The notes beneath the pieces are model-generated. The model worked only from the letters and a program-made list of their open reading frames with translations. It ran no database searches and had not been told where the DNA came from. This document shows, piece after piece, positions 17,141-27,211 of a DNA stretch of 64,000 nucleotides. The stretch's first letter is position 1; each line of letters opens with the position of its first letter. The stretch covers positions 161,274 through 225,273 of the forward strand of contig JAUNOY010000001.1 in assembly GCA_030536995.1 (NCBI GenBank), read 5' to 3'. The position numbers and the translations under genes are program-made. Origin of the DNA: Eubacteriales bacterium. GTDB taxonomy: Bacteria; Bacillota; Clostridia; Lachnospirales; Lachnospiraceae.

Positions 17141-18094
17141 TCAGTCCTTTCTTGCTGTGACACAAACCCACTCGCCCTGATGTGTTATCTCTACAAGTGT
17201 CAGTCCTGCTTCCTTCACAGCTTGTACCACTACCTCTTCCTTTACATCGAGGATTCCTGAGGTGATGTAGTATGCGCCTTTTTTCATCTGGTTTACAATA
17301 ACCGGTGTCAGTGGCACAAGAACGTCTGCCAGAATGTTTGCGGCTACAATATCATACTTCTCATAACCAACCTTATCCTGTACTTCTTTATCATCTATGA
17401 TATTTCCGATCATCATATCAAAGGATTCGTCCGGAATACTATTCGCTTCTTTATTCTCCGCAACAGCCGGAATCGCACATGGGTCAAGGTCTGTTCCCAC
17501 TACATGCTTCGCGCCGAGCTTAAGTGATATGATACCCAGAATTCCACTTCCTGTTCCAACATCAAGAAGCTCTGTATCAGGAGTCACATATTTTTTCAAC
17601 TGGCGGATAACGAGCTGGGTTGTCTCATGCATTCCTGTTCCAAAAGCTGTGCCCGGATCAATATGGAGAATCATTTTATCCTGATCCTCTTCTTTTACCT
17701 CTTCCCAGGAAGGAACGATCAGAATATCATCAACATAGAACTGATGAAAATATTCTTTCCAGTTATTAATCCAGTCCTTGTCCTCTGTTTCAGACTCTTC
17801 GATGGTTCCTTCTCCGATATCCATGAAGCTTTTCAATTCATCGAGTGCAACTCGAACATTCTTGAGAATTTCTTCTTTATCTGCATCTTCTTCCAGATAA
17901 AAATTGAGGTAGGCAATTCCGTCATCTTCCGGCCCTTCCGGCATAATGTCTACAAACATTTGCTCCTTATCTTCCTCTGTAAGAGGTTTTTTATCAAGGA
18001 TTTCCGCTCCTTCCACACCGACCTCGGCAAGCGTACAGATAACGATATCCTCTGCCTCTGTTGTTGTTTTAACAGTAAAACGGTTCCATTTCAT
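17141..18094 (-). CDS. prmA: Ribosomal protein L11 methyltransferase
   Basis: A 317-residue class I methyltransferase that trimethylates ribosomal protein L11. The SAM motif LLDVGTGSGILGI lies near residue 178, preceded by the family-specific DPGTAFGTGMHETTQL, and DIVAANILADVL carries the target-binding loop. The chosen start MKWNRFTV matches the family. A TTG at 18112 is a possible alternative and would overlap the end of the PAP2 gene. The gene order prmA-rsmE is widely conserved. Confidence 0.92.
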   Translation of the reverse strand: MKWNRFTVKTTTEAEDIVICTLAEVGVEGAEILDKKPLTEEDKEQMFVDIMPEGPEDDGIAYLNFYLEEDADKEEILKNVRVALDELKSFMDIGEGTIEESETEDKDWINNWKEYFHQFYVDDILIVPSWEEVKEEDQDKMILHIDPGTAFGTGMHETTQLVIRQLKKYVTPDTELLDVGTGSGILGIISLKLGAKHVVGTDLDPCAIPAVAENKEANSIPDESFDMMIGNIIDDKEVQDKVGYEKYDIVAANILADVLVPLTPVIVNQMKKGAYYITSGILDVKEEVVVQAVKEAGLTLVEITHQGEWVCVTARKD

Positions 18095-18098
18095 AAAT

Positions 18099-18800
18099 CT
18101 AGTTTTCTCCAATCTCTTTATTTTTGGTTGTTATTTTTTCAAAAAACTTTCGAAAAGGAATACTTCTTGCTTCCTTTTTGTAAAAATTCCATGCCAACTC
18201 TACAAGCGCCACTCCTGCCACGGCATCTATAAAATAATGCTGTTTTAGTGTCTGTGTGGAAATAATAATCAGCACGGCAAACGCAAGTGAAAATCTCTGA
18301 TACCACACCGGGATTTCCTTTGCTCCTTTCAATCCTCTCCAGCAGAGCCAGCTTACATAGCAATGGATCGAGGGCAGAAGATTCGATGGATGAGCGCCAC
18401 CATCCCATGCGTACATCAGATTCAAAACCACTTCCGACAGAGTATTTCCGGCAACATTCGGTCTTATATTTGTAGTCGGTATAAGAAGGAACACAATAAA
18501 ACATGCCAGATGCACTGTCAGGTCTGTCGCAACGAAGCGGTAAAAAATCTTCTTTCCTCTCTGTGCCGCAAGAATATAGTTCGCAGCCCAGAAAGGAAAT
18601 GCCAGGAGATATACCCAGATAAATTCAGGTATCAATGGCACTGCCCTGTCAAATCCTGTAGTAAAATCATAATGATATCTGGATGCAGTCAGGGCATCTG
18701 CTCCCCAGTAAACTACACAGTTCACTGCCAGAATGGACAAAAGAGGCACTATTGCCCATACCGGAAGATATTTTTTTTGTATGTCTTTTATTTTCATCAT
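18099..18800 (-). CDS. PAP2-family membrane phosphatase
   Basis: A 233-residue membrane protein with about five or six transmembrane helices. Parts of the PAP2 signature are visible: LLPSIHCYVSW (PSxH motif) near residue 143, and KQHYFIDAVAG with the catalytic His and Asp near residue 187. Members dephosphorylate lipid phosphates such as undecaprenyl pyrophosphate or phosphatidic acid, or act as inositol phosphotransferases; the exact substrate cannot be assigned. It leads the series PAP2-prmA-rsmE-desulfurase-thiI, starting just after the dnaJ terminator. Confidence 0.8.
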   Translation of the reverse strand: MMKIKDIQKKYLPVWAIVPLLSILAVNCVVYWGADALTASRYHYDFTTGFDRAVPLIPEFIWVYLLAFPFWAANYILAAQRGKKIFYRFVATDLTVHLACFIVFLLIPTTNIRPNVAGNTLSEVVLNLMYAWDGGAHPSNLLPSIHCYVSWLCWRGLKGAKEIPVWYQRFSLAFAVLIIISTQTLKQHYFIDAVAGVALVELAWNFYKKEARSIPFRKFFEKITTKNKEIGEN

Positions 18801-18823
18801 AACCTTTAATATACAATACTACG

Positions 18824-18856
18824 AAAAAAAAGAAAAGAGGGAAATCCCTCTTTTCT
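18824..18856 (-). terminator. Terminator of the dnaK operon
   Basis: On the minus strand AGAAAAGAGGG and CCCTCTTTTCT pair around a four-base loop, followed by a run of T. It lies 20 bases after the dnaJ stop. Confidence 0.85.
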
Positions 18857-18875
18857 CTTATTTTATAGAATCTTT

Positions 18876-20075
18876 CTATTCCTCAAATGTCTCTTTCAGC
18901 TTATCCATAAAGCTTTTTTTCTTCTTTTCATGCTTTTCAGTCTTTTCTGATGAATCGTTCTTTTCGCTGGAAGGGCGGTTTCCGCATGCTTCATCAAATT
19001 TACGCAGCGCTTCTTTTGCATCTTCATTAAGATTAGTCGGAACCTGTACTACAAGTGTTATGTAGTGGTCACCGCGGATATTCTTATTGCGAAGAGATGG
19101 TACACCTTTGCCTTTCAGGCGGATTCTTGTATCTGTCTGAGTCCCCGGTTTCACCTGATATTCTACTTCACCGTCTATCGTGCTGATTCGTACAGGACCG
19201 CCAAGTGCAGCCTGTGCATAGGTTATCGGAGCGGTAGAGAAAATATTCATATCCTGTCTCTGGAAAATCGGATGACGGGCTACATTTACCTCTACCAACA
19301 AATCGCCTCTCGGTCCGCCATTGATACCCGGCTCACCTTTTTCACGAATGCGGATGCTCTGTCCATTGTCAATACCAGCCGGTACAGATACCTGAATCTT
19401 CTTTCTGGAAGATGTATAACCTGTTCCTCGACAGTCCGGACATTTGTCCTTAATCACCTTACCTGTTCCATTACATTCCGGGCAGGTCTGGACATTACGA
19501 ACCATACCAAACATGGACTGCTGAGTATAAACAATCTGTCCCTCACCATTACATTTCGGACAAGTTACCGGAGAGGTTCCCGGTTTTGCTCCTGTTCCGT
19601 GACAGGTGGTACATTCGTCCTTCAGCATGATTTCCAGTTCTTTCTCACAGCCAAAGACAGCTTCTTCGAATGAAATGTTGACACGCGCACGAAGATTTGC
19701 TCCCCGTCTCGGTCCATTGTCGGCACCGCGTCTGCTTCTTCCGCCTCCTCCGAATAAATCGCCGAAGATATCGCCGAAGATATCACCCATGTCAGCACCA
19801 CTGAAGTCAAAACCTCCAAATCCGCCGCCTGCTCCGCCTCCGCCGTTTTCGAAGGCAGCGTGTCCGAACTGGTCATACTGCTTTCTCTTGGCCGGGTCGC
19901 TAAGGATCGTATATGCTTCTGTAGCCTCTTTAAACTTCGCCTCAGCCTCAGCATCACCCGGATTTACATCCGGATGATACTTCTTAGCCAGCTTACGGTA
20001 TGCTTTTTTTAGCGTTGCGTCATCGGCGCCTTTGTCCACGCCTAAGACTTCATAATAATCTCTCTTATCAGCCAT
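18876..20075 (-). CDS. dnaJ: Co-chaperone DnaJ
   Basis: A 399-residue type I J-protein. The J domain has the HPD motif at residues 34-36, followed by a Gly/Phe-rich linker (about residues 70-120). Four CxxCxGxG zinc repeats follow ([32 protein letters not shown]), then the substrate-binding C-terminal domains. The end is longer than usual, with a lysine/glutamate-rich tail ([20 protein letters not shown]). It stimulates DnaK ATPase activity and is the last gene of the hrcA operon. Confidence 0.95.
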   Translation of the reverse strand: MADKRDYYEVLGVDKGADDATLKKAYRKLAKKYHPDVNPGDAEAEAKFKEATEAYTILSDPAKRKQYDQFGHAAFENGGGGAGGGFGGFDFSGADMGDIFGDIFGDLFGGGGRSRRGADNGPRRGANLRARVNISFEEAVFGCEKELEIMLKDECTTCHGTGAKPGTSPVTCPKCNGEGQIVYTQQSMFGMVRNVQTCPECNGTGKVIKDKCPDCRGTGYTSSRKKIQVSVPAGIDNGQSIRIREKGEPGINGGPRGDLLVEVNVARHPIFQRQDMNIFSTAPITYAQAALGGPVRISTIDGEVEYQVKPGTQTDTRIRLKGKGVPSLRNKNIRGDHYITLVVQVPTNLNEDAKEALRKFDEACGNRPSSEKNDSSEKTEKHEKKKKSFMDKLKETFEE

Positions 20076-20100
20076 GATTATTTATTCCTATACCTATTTA

Positions 20101-21984
20101 TCAAACTTCTTTATAGTCGGCGTCTACGATATCATCACCGTAGCCAGCTTCATTTCCACCCTGTGAAGCTCCGCCTCCCATATTCATATCAGGTCCTGGG
20201 CCTGCCTGGCCTGCTCCCTGTGCGTTTTCATACATTTTTGCGAAAAGCTTCTGAGCGCTTTCCATCATCTTCTCCTGCGCAGCTTTAATATCAGCAACCT
20301 GAGATTCTGTCATCTCTTCTACATTTGAAGTCTGTGCAAGTAAATCTTTCAGAGCATTTAAGTCAGCTTCTACTGCAGCTTTATCGTTGGCATCCAGTTT
20401 ATCTCCAGCTTCTTTCAGAGCATTTTCAACCTGGAATACGATAGAATCTGCACCGTTTCTTGTATCAATTGCATCTTTACGTTTCTTATCCTGTGCTTCG
20501 AATTCAGCAGCTTCTTTCACAGCCTTATCGATTTCATCGTCTGACATGTTAGAGCCAGCTGTAATTGTGATGTGCTGCTCTTTGCCTGTTCCAAGATCTT
20601 TTGCAGATACATTAACAATACCGTTGGCATCGATATCAAATGTAACCTCAATCTGCGGAACACCACGACGTGCTGGCGGAATTCCATCCAGACGGAACTG
20701 TCCGAGAGATTTGTTATCTCTTGCAAACTGACGCTCACCCTGTACAACATTGATATCTACTGCTGTCTGGTTGTCTGCTGCTGTAGAGAAAATCTGGCTC
20801 TTCTTTGTCGGAATTGTTGTATTTCTTTCAATCAGACGTGTAGCGATTCCACCCATTGTCTCAATAGAAAGAGAAAGCGGAGTAACATCCAGAAGAAGGA
20901 TATCGCCTGCACCTGCATCACCAGCTAATTTACCACCCTGTACAGAAGCACCAAGTGCAACACATTCATCCGGGTTAAGGGTTTTGCTAGGCTCTTTGCC
21001 TGTTAACTGTCTTACTTTATCCTGTACTGCAGGAATTCGTGTAGAACCGCCTACCAGAAGTACCTGACCTAACTCAGATGCTGTGATTCCTGCATCGGAA
21101 AGTGCGCGGCGTACCGGCTCTGCTGTTTTTTCTACAAGATCGTGTGTCAGTTCATCAAATTTAGCTCTTGTAAGGTTCATATCAAAGTGTTTCGGACCTT
21201 CTGCTGTAGCTGTAATGAATGGCAGATTAATGTTTGTTGTTGTTGCGGAAGAAAGCTCTTTCTTTGCTTTCTCAGCTGCTTCTCTTAATCTCTGGAGAGC
21301 CATTTTGTCGTTGCTTAAGTCTACGCCTTCTGTTCTCTTGAACTCAGCAAGCATATAATCTGTAATCTTCTGGTCGAAGTCATCGCCGCCAAGACGGTTA
21401 TTACCAGCTGTGGAAAGTACCTCGATAACGCCGTCGCCAATTTCGATAACGGAAACGTCGAATGTACCGCCGCCTAAGTCGTATACCATGATTTTCTGTT
21501 CTTTTTCATTGTCAAGACCATATGCCAGAGCTGCTGCTGTAGGCTCGTTGATGATACGTTTTACATCAAGGCCTGCGATTTTACCTGCATCCTTAGTTGC
21601 CTGACGCTGTGCGTCGTTGAAGTATGCCGGAACTGTGATAACTGCTTCTGTAACAGTTTCTCCAAGGTATCCCTCTGCGTCTTTTTTCAGTTTCTGAAGA
21701 ATCATAGCAGAAATTTCCTGTGGAGAATATTTTTTGTCGTCAATTGTTACACGGTAGTCAGAGCCCATCTCTCTTTTAATGGAAGAGATTGTTTTTTCTG
21801 CGTTTGTTACTGCCTGACGTTTCGCAGGTTCACCTACGAGACGCTCACCTGTTTTTGTAAATGCTACAACGGATGGTGTTGTTCTTGCACCTTCTGTATT
21901 TGCGATAACGGTTGGCTGTCCACCTTCCATTACAGCTACACAACTGTTTGTTGTACCTAAGTCAATACCAATGATTTTTCCCAT
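20101..21984 (-). CDS. dnaK: Chaperone DnaK (Hsp70)
   Basis: A 627-residue Hsp70. It opens with the ATPase signature [17 protein letters not shown] and has [15 protein letters not shown] and [14 protein letters not shown]. The substrate-binding domain starts after [16 protein letters not shown], and the C-terminus ends in a Gly/Gln-rich linker plus [11 protein letters not shown]. It is the Firmicute form that lacks the 23-residue insert of Gram-negative DnaK. CAGGAGGAAAATTATC precedes the ATG. It belongs to the CIRCE/HrcA regulon. Confidence 0.97.
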   Translation of the reverse strand: MGKIIGIDLGTTNSCVAVMEGGQPTVIANTEGARTTPSVVAFTKTGERLVGEPAKRQAVTNAEKTISSIKREMGSDYRVTIDDKKYSPQEISAMILQKLKKDAEGYLGETVTEAVITVPAYFNDAQRQATKDAGKIAGLDVKRIINEPTAAALAYGLDNEKEQKIMVYDLGGGTFDVSVIEIGDGVIEVLSTAGNNRLGGDDFDQKITDYMLAEFKRTEGVDLSNDKMALQRLREAAEKAKKELSSATTTNINLPFITATAEGPKHFDMNLTRAKFDELTHDLVEKTAEPVRRALSDAGITASELGQVLLVGGSTRIPAVQDKVRQLTGKEPSKTLNPDECVALGASVQGGKLAGDAGAGDILLLDVTPLSLSIETMGGIATRLIERNTTIPTKKSQIFSTAADNQTAVDINVVQGERQFARDNKSLGQFRLDGIPPARRGVPQIEVTFDIDANGIVNVSAKDLGTGKEQHITITAGSNMSDDEIDKAVKEAAEFEAQDKKRKDAIDTRNGADSIVFQVENALKEAGDKLDANDKAAVEADLNALKDLLAQTSNVEEMTESQVADIKAAQEKMMESAQKLFAKMYENAQGAGQAGPGPDMNMGGGASQGGNEAGYGDDIVDADYKEV

Positions 21985-22071
21985 GATAATTTTCCTCCTG
22001 TTATCATCTATCTGATATTAAAAAAATTAACCTTTTGCCCATAAAAAAGTTTTTCTTTTCTCCGAGCGATA

Positions 22072-22686
22072 TTAATTAGCTACCTTAACCATACTGTGAC
22101 GAACTACGAAATCCTTATAAGTATAACCTTTCTGGAATTCTTCTACGATGATGTTCTCACCGGCTTCTTCGTCCTCCACATGCATCACTGCATTGTGGAA
22201 ATCAGGATTAAACTCCTGACCGACAGCTTCGATCGGTTTCACGCCAAGCTCTTCAAAAGTTGTCATCATCTGCTTGTAGATCATTTTCATTCCCTCTGCA
22301 AATGCATCGCCTTCCTGTGCCTGTGCAAGACCTCTTTCAAAGTTATCTACAACCGGAAGCATATGCTCCACGATATCTTTTGCACCGATGATGTACATGC
22401 TGGCTTTTTCTTTCTCCGTTCTTTTGCGGAAATTATCGAATTCTGCCATATTGCGCTTCAAACGGTCTGTCAGTTCTTCAATCTGCTGTTCATATTTATT
22501 TTCTTTATTCTTCTTTCCAAAGAAGGACGTTTTTGTTTTTTCCTCCACAGGAGCCTCTTCCGTTTCAGAAACTGTTTCTTCTACAGTTTCCTCAGCCGTA
22601 TTTTTTTCGGCTGTCTCTTCGGTTTCTTCTGTTACAGGAGTTGTTTCCTCTTCCTGTTCCTGGAAAGTGTTTTTGTTATCTTCCAC
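22072..22686 (-). CDS. grpE: Nucleotide exchange factor GrpE
   Basis: A 204-residue GrpE that releases ADP from DnaK. The N-terminal 65 residues are a low-complexity acidic stretch rich in Glu and Thr. A long coiled coil (IEELTDRLKRNMAEFDNFRK) and the C-terminal beta domain with NPDFHNAVMHVE follow. Translation starts at GTG (22686) after TAGGA. It lies between hrcA and dnaK. Confidence 0.95.
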   Translation of the reverse strand: MEDNKNTFQEQEEETTPVTEETEETAEKNTAEETVEETVSETEEAPVEEKTKTSFFGKKNKENKYEQQIEELTDRLKRNMAEFDNFRKRTEKEKASMYIIGAKDIVEHMLPVVDNFERGLAQAQEGDAFAEGMKMIYKQMMTTFEELGVKPIEAVGQEFNPDFHNAVMHVEDEEAGENIIVEEFQKGYTYKDFVVRHSMVKVAN

Positions 22687-22713
22687 TTTTTTTCCTACCG
22701 CCTTTCTGCCTGT

Positions 22714-23754
22714 TCAACTATTTGACTTAATTAACTCATCTAACTGGATTTTCAATGATTTCAGGCTATCAACTACATTTTCATAATCCATTCGCTTAGG
22801 TCCTATGATTCCAATTGTTCCGTGCATTCCTTTTCCCAACTCATAGGTTGCTGTAACTACACTGCAATCTTTCATTGTCTGAATCGGCATCTCGTTTCCG
22901 ATATATACCTGAACACCGGTATTATTATCATCTGACATGTGATCTCGTACCAGATTCATCAGCTGCTGTTTTTCCTCAAAAGTGGATATCAGCTCACTTG
23001 CTTTACTGGTATCTGCCAGCTCCGGATATTTGAAAATATTGGTTGCCCCTGAAGTATATATTTCCATATCATCTTCATCCACCTGGATCGTCGCTGCCAC
23101 AGCATCCAGAACTGTCGCAACTACACTGGAATGAGTTCCTGCCTGTTCTTTCAGACGGGCAATCATTCCCAGATTGATATCCTGAATGGGAACACCGTTT
23201 AAATTGGTGTTCAGAAGAAGATTTAATTTCAGGATTGTCTCGTCATCCATCTCCTCATTAAGATTAATGATCTGATTTCGGATAACATTATTATCACTCA
23301 CAACTACTGCCACCAGTTGAAGTTCGTTTACCCTGGAAAGCTGGATGAACTTTATCTTGCTTCCACTGTACTGGGGTACGGAAATCATTGTTGCGTAGTT
23401 GGTATTGGAGGCAAGCACCTTGGCAACCTGCTTGAGCACTTTCTCCATTTTTCCGGTTTTCTCTATCATAAGCTCCCGGATTTCTTCTATTTCGGCTTCC
23501 TTTTCCTTCATCAGCTCGTCAACATAAAGTCTGTAGCCTTTGTCTGAAGGAATTCGCCCTGCCGAAGTATGAGGCTGTACAATATACCCCATATCTGTCA
23601 GATCTGACATCTCATTGCGAATAGTTGCTGAACTGACATTCAGGTCAGCATATTTGGAAATGGTACGTGATCCCACCGGTTCTCCGGTTTCCATATAAGT
23701 CTTGATGATTGCTTTTAATATTTTCTTTTTACGCTCATCTAATTCCTTATCCAC
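22714..23754 (-). CDS. hrcA: Heat-shock repressor HrcA
   Basis: A 346-residue repressor with an N-terminal winged helix (VGSRTISKYADLNVSSATIRNE) and a GAF-like C-terminal domain (IGIIGPKRMDYENVV). It binds the CIRCE operator found 62 bases upstream of its own start, so the operon is autoregulated. The start codon is GTG at 23754. The order hrcA-grpE-dnaK-dnaJ is the standard Firmicute class I heat-shock operon. Confidence 0.95.
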   Translation of the reverse strand: MDKELDERKKKILKAIIKTYMETGEPVGSRTISKYADLNVSSATIRNEMSDLTDMGYIVQPHTSAGRIPSDKGYRLYVDELMKEKEAEIEEIRELMIEKTGKMEKVLKQVAKVLASNTNYATMISVPQYSGSKIKFIQLSRVNELQLVAVVVSDNNVIRNQIINLNEEMDDETILKLNLLLNTNLNGVPIQDINLGMIARLKEQAGTHSSVVATVLDAVAATIQVDEDDMEIYTSGATNIFKYPELADTSKASELISTFEEKQQLMNLVRDHMSDDNNTGVQVYIGNEMPIQTMKDCSVVTATYELGKGMHGTIGIIGPKRMDYENVVDSLKSLKIQLDELIKSNS

Positions 23755-23815
23755 GAATCCATCCCCTTTCCTTTTTTATTCTTTCCTGACGGATGTTGAT
23801 TCTTTTTTACATCTG

Positions 23816-23842
23816 TTAGCACTCATTTTAGTAGAGTGCTAA
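23816..23842 (-). promoter_or_regulatory. CIRCE operator
   Basis: TTAGCACTC and GAGTGCTAA are separated by nine bases, a perfect match to the CIRCE consensus bound by HrcA. It lies downstream of the -10 box, where bound repressor would block the transcript start. Confidence 0.97.
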
Positions 23843-23856
23843 CATCTACAGTCTTT

Positions 23857-23885
23857 AAGATATCACCATGTAAAATATTTGTCAA
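23857..23885 (-). promoter_or_regulatory. Promoter of the hrcA operon
   Basis: TTGACA (perfect -35) and TATCTT are separated by 17 bases on the minus strand. The expected transcript start falls a few bases before the CIRCE element. Confidence 0.8.
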
Positions 23886-23921
23886 TATGTTTTGAAAAAA
23901 AGTTCTTATTTTTTCAAAACA

Positions 23922-23948
23922 AAAAAAGCATCAGTACGATGCTTTTTT
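23922..23948 (-). terminator. Bidirectional terminator after the GH172 locus
   Basis: AAAAAAGCATC and GATGCTTTTTT pair around a five-base loop, with T-runs in both directions. The stem includes the last codons of the binding-protein gene that ends at 23931, so the stop codon lies within the hairpin. Confidence 0.85.
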
Positions 23949-25184
23949 GTAATACTGGTCTATGCAGTTCTGTGCCCCGGCAAAAAATTCCGCTTCTGTT
24001 TTCTGTCCCAGCACATATTTCTGAAATTCCGTTCCCATGGACGAAACAGCTTCTATGGAATCGGCACACAGTGGTCTTGCCTTCAGCTTATAATCTTTCA
24101 GATATTGCCGGATCATTTCAATGCCATCCAGATCAAAATTCTCATCCTCAATCACATCCAGTCTTGCCGGACACATTTTTGTCAGCTGTCCGTAATTTTT
24201 ACTGGCCTCATATCCGGACACATACTGAAGGAACTTCAGAGCTGCTTCTTTATGATCAGAATTTTTATTCAGTACATACTGCCAGGTTGCGATATTGGTC
24301 ACCTTCTCGTCAAATTCCGGAAATGGTGCCATATGGATCTTATCTTTTCTATACACGCCTGCATTCTGAAAGGTACTCAACGCACCGGTATACATGAACA
24401 TACATCCATACTGGCCGTTTATAAATTTTTCATTCAGCTGGTCATGCTGGTCGATCAGATTCTCCTCTGATATCATCCCTGTATCCAGCATTCGCTTCAT
24501 ATATTCTGCCGCTTCTCTTGTTTTCGGATCCGTCCAGTCTGTATAATCTCCTCCGAAAAAATCGACATACTCGCTGATACTATTATATATGTAAGAAATC
24601 TCCCATGCATCCCCGTATGCATATTTTCCCGTATTCTGAAGCTTTTTCTGAAGGATCTCAAGATCACTGAGACAGGAGAGTCTGTCCAGACCAGCCTGAT
24701 CCAGCAATTCCTGGTTCACCCAGAATGCCATGATATCCATTTTGAACGGTACCGAAAAAATATGTCCGTCTGACATGCATATTTCTTTCAGGTATTCCTG
24801 TGGAAAATTCGCCGCTGTCTCCTCTGTCATAACCGTATCTTCCAGCGGAAGAAGAAATCCCTTATGCTTAAATCCGGATATCATCTCATCATTTACTGTG
24901 ATCAGATCCACAGAATCATCTCCTGATGTCAGAAGAGTTGCTATTTTGGCCTGGCGGTTGTCCGCATTAGCCGGACATTTTTCGATATGGATCTCTATTC
25001 CAAGATCCTTTTCCGCCTGACTGATAAAAGAATCAAAGCCCTCTGTGCCTGCATCTATATGAAGGATCGTCAGTTCCTGTCTGTTCTCCGGCACAATATC
25101 AGATGCAGCCTCCTTCTTCTGGACTCCACATCCTGTCACTGCCAGAGCCAGGGCAAATCCCCCGCAAAATACCTGTTTTTTCAA
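23931..25184 (-). CDS. ABC sugar-binding lipoprotein (second SBP of the locus)
   Basis: A 417-residue extracellular solute-binding protein of family 1. The signal peptide ends in a lipobox (AVTGC, Cys at about residue 19), so it is membrane-anchored. It is clearly homologous to the binding protein at 28169-29404: both share SGDDSVDLITVNDEM/TGDASVDIIEINDEM, FWVNQE and FGGDYxDWT. Translation appears to start at TTG (25184), only 15 bases after the GH172 stop. Two paralogous binding proteins around one pair of permeases is unusual; they may bind different oligosaccharides or act in series. Confidence 0.85.
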   Translation of the reverse strand: MKKQVFCGGFALALAVTGCGVQKKEAASDIVPENRQELTILHIDAGTEGFDSFISQAEKDLGIEIHIEKCPANADNRQAKIATLLTSGDDSVDLITVNDEMISGFKHKGFLLPLEDTVMTEETAANFPQEYLKEICMSDGHIFSVPFKMDIMAFWVNQELLDQAGLDRLSCLSDLEILQKKLQNTGKYAYGDAWEISYIYNSISEYVDFFGGDYTDWTDPKTREAAEYMKRMLDTGMISEENLIDQHDQLNEKFINGQYGCMFMYTGALSTFQNAGVYRKDKIHMAPFPEFDEKVTNIATWQYVLNKNSDHKEAALKFLQYVSGYEASKNYGQLTKMCPARLDVIEDENFDLDGIEMIRQYLKDYKLKARPLCADSIEAVSSMGTEFQKYVLGQKTEAEFFAGAQNCIDQYYKKASY

Positions 25185-25199
25185 TCTCTACCACCCTTT

Positions 25200-26309
25200 T
25201 TATCTGGGCCATCTATCCTCTTTTGACATCAACGGCTGGAACGGTGTATGAGGAAGTGTCTGATACCAGTACGCTACACTTGCCACATCATCCTGTCGTT
25301 CAAACAGGCCACGGTATCCGACGCCGATCTGCTGAATCGTAACGCGAAGATCCTCTTCAAAGCAGATCGGATCCTGTAAATGCCATCTGTAAAAGCCTCG
25401 CATTGGCGGGCAGTCATCATTATGATAAAAATTGTGGATCAGTTCGTCATGGGCAGAATAATACGGATATCCCAGATATGGTGTGTTATAATTCTGTTCC
25501 ACGGTTTTTCCATCCACCTGTTTGGCAAAACTCCAGGAACCTCCAAAGTAATCTTCCGTTCCTGTTCCGCAGATGGTCGGATACTCCTCATCTCCGTCAA
25601 TATAAAACTTCATTTCTCCCTCGCCCCACCAGTAACGTTCCAGTGTGGTAAGTGCCATGTAGGTTCCTATATAATGGCCTTTTCCTTTTACTCCATCCAA
25701 AATTGTATAATCTTTTGTTTTTTCTGTCAACCGTTCCCTTCTCCACTGCGCATGGAAATAAGCAATATCGTCCGGAAGCTCATCATAGAGACAGTAATCT
25801 ACCTGATAAAAGAAAGCCGGGATTTTATTTGCATGCTGGTTTTCCAGTGTGATCTTTGCTTTCTTCTTAAACGGCATCGGGAAATAGCAGTTAAAGCCCC
25901 TGTTTGGAACAACAGCCACCGGAACAGAATTTACAAAACATTCTCTTCCGAATCCGCAGCAGAAGAAATCACCCAGAGGACTTTCCACGGAAGGAGTTTC
26001 CTCGTCATCCCAGTACATACGGATCACAAGATCTCTCAGTACAAAGCAATCTGCCTCTGTAGTCTTGTTATCAACGGTGATCCAGATATGATTAATCTGT
26101 CCCGGTCCTTCCATTTCTGCCAGAGTTACCACAGTTCCCGGCTCAATATCCCTGAGACACGGGCTTCCTTTTCTGGACGGTCCCAGATGACTTGCAGCCA
26201 TACCACCTTTGCCTTTTTCTCCATGAGGATTTTCTGCGTTGATCGCACGGCTTTTTCCATGCTTTGCAAGTGCGATTCCTCCTAGTCCGCCTGTAAATGC
26301 TTGATACAT
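25200..26309 (-). CDS. GH172 (DUF2961) family enzyme
   Basis: A 369-residue member of DUF2961, now glycoside hydrolase family 172. Family markers include GGIALAKHGKSRAINAENP at the N-terminus, MEGPGQINHIWITVDN, and TICGTGTEDYFGGSWSF near residue 240. Characterised members act on fructofuranosyl or arabinofuranosyl linkages (difructose dianhydride I synthase/hydrolase, exo-D-arabinofuranosidase). There is no signal peptide, so it acts in the cytosol on sugar imported by the adjacent ABC transporter. The ribosome site is AGAGGAG. The precise substrate is not deducible. Confidence 0.85.
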   Translation of the reverse strand: MYQAFTGGLGGIALAKHGKSRAINAENPHGEKGKGGMAASHLGPSRKGSPCLRDIEPGTVVTLAEMEGPGQINHIWITVDNKTTEADCFVLRDLVIRMYWDDEETPSVESPLGDFFCCGFGRECFVNSVPVAVVPNRGFNCYFPMPFKKKAKITLENQHANKIPAFFYQVDYCLYDELPDDIAYFHAQWRRERLTEKTKDYTILDGVKGKGHYIGTYMALTTLERYWWGEGEMKFYIDGDEEYPTICGTGTEDYFGGSWSFAKQVDGKTVEQNYNTPYLGYPYYSAHDELIHNFYHNDDCPPMRGFYRWHLQDPICFEEDLRVTIQQIGVGYRGLFERQDDVASVAYWYQTLPHTPFQPLMSKEDRWPR

Positions 26310-26345
26310 ATCTGTTTTCTCCTCTCTTTTGGAAATTAAAAATAT

Positions 26346-27200
26346 TTACGCTTTTACTCCACCTGCCATGATACCATCCATGATCTGTTTCTCAAAAACA
26401 GCTACAAAGATAATGATCGGAAGAAGGATGATCCATCCCATGGCGCTGACCAGATCCCACGGAACTCCATACATGTTGTCACGTAACGGAAGCTGTACGA
26501 TGGAAACAGAAAGTACCTGAATACCATTTGAATAAAACAACGGTGTGAAAAAGTTATTCAGACAGGTAATAAAGTTGATGATACAAACCGTAGCAATCGC
26601 CGGCTTCATCAGCGGCAGAACGATTGTGAACAGTCTCTGTGAAAAAGATGCGCCGTCAATAGCAGCTGCCTCCTCCAGTGAGATCGGAATCTCACCGACA
26701 AAGTTTCTGAGGATCAGAACCGTAAACGGTATAACGGTACTGATATAAAGAAGGATAAGTCCCGGATATGTATCATACAGCTTTACCTTCTGCATAAACT
26801 CATACAGCGGGCGGGCTGTAACAACCTCAGGAATCAGCATGGTAGCCAGCACAAATGCAAATGCAACAGAAACTCCCTTTGAGTTAAATCTTGAGAATCC
26901 ATAGGCAGCCATTGCACACAGCATGGTACTGATCACAAGTGTAAGGCCTACGATCAGAACTGTATTTCCGATCTTTGAAAGCAGTCCTACATTCTGTATC
27001 AGAAATTTATAGCTTTCCAGTGTGGGATGATCCGGAAGATAATCGATCGGTGTTTTAAACAGTTCTCCTGCCGGTGTGATCGAAGAAATAAAGATCCAGT
27101 AAACCGGGAACAGGATCAGAAAAGCCACGACTGCAAACAGAACCCATCTTCCAACGACTACCACTCCATGATAAACATTATATTTTCCTGTATTCTTCAC
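26346..27200 (-). CDS. ABC sugar permease, MalG type
   Basis: A 284-residue inner permease with six predicted transmembrane helices and the EAA loop EEAAAIDGASFSQRLFTIVLP, which contacts the ATPase. It pairs with the MalF-type permease 11 bases upstream. No ATPase gene is present in the locus, as is common for Firmicute CUT1 systems that share a multitasking MsmX-type ATPase encoded elsewhere. Confidence 0.9.
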   Translation of the reverse strand: MKNTGKYNVYHGVVVVGRWVLFAVVAFLILFPVYWIFISSITPAGELFKTPIDYLPDHPTLESYKFLIQNVGLLSKIGNTVLIVGLTLVISTMLCAMAAYGFSRFNSKGVSVAFAFVLATMLIPEVVTARPLYEFMQKVKLYDTYPGLILLYISTVIPFTVLILRNFVGEIPISLEEAAAIDGASFSQRLFTIVLPLMKPAIATVCIINFITCLNNFFTPLFYSNGIQVLSVSIVQLPLRDNMYGVPWDLVSAMGWIILLPIIIFVAVFEKQIMDGIMAGGVKA

Positions 27201-27211
27201 GATAATTCCCC

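Noticed and set aside
25380..26285. A 301-codon plus-strand frame opposite the GH172 gene
   Set aside because: Antisense shadow of a strongly supported family member; no ribosome site.
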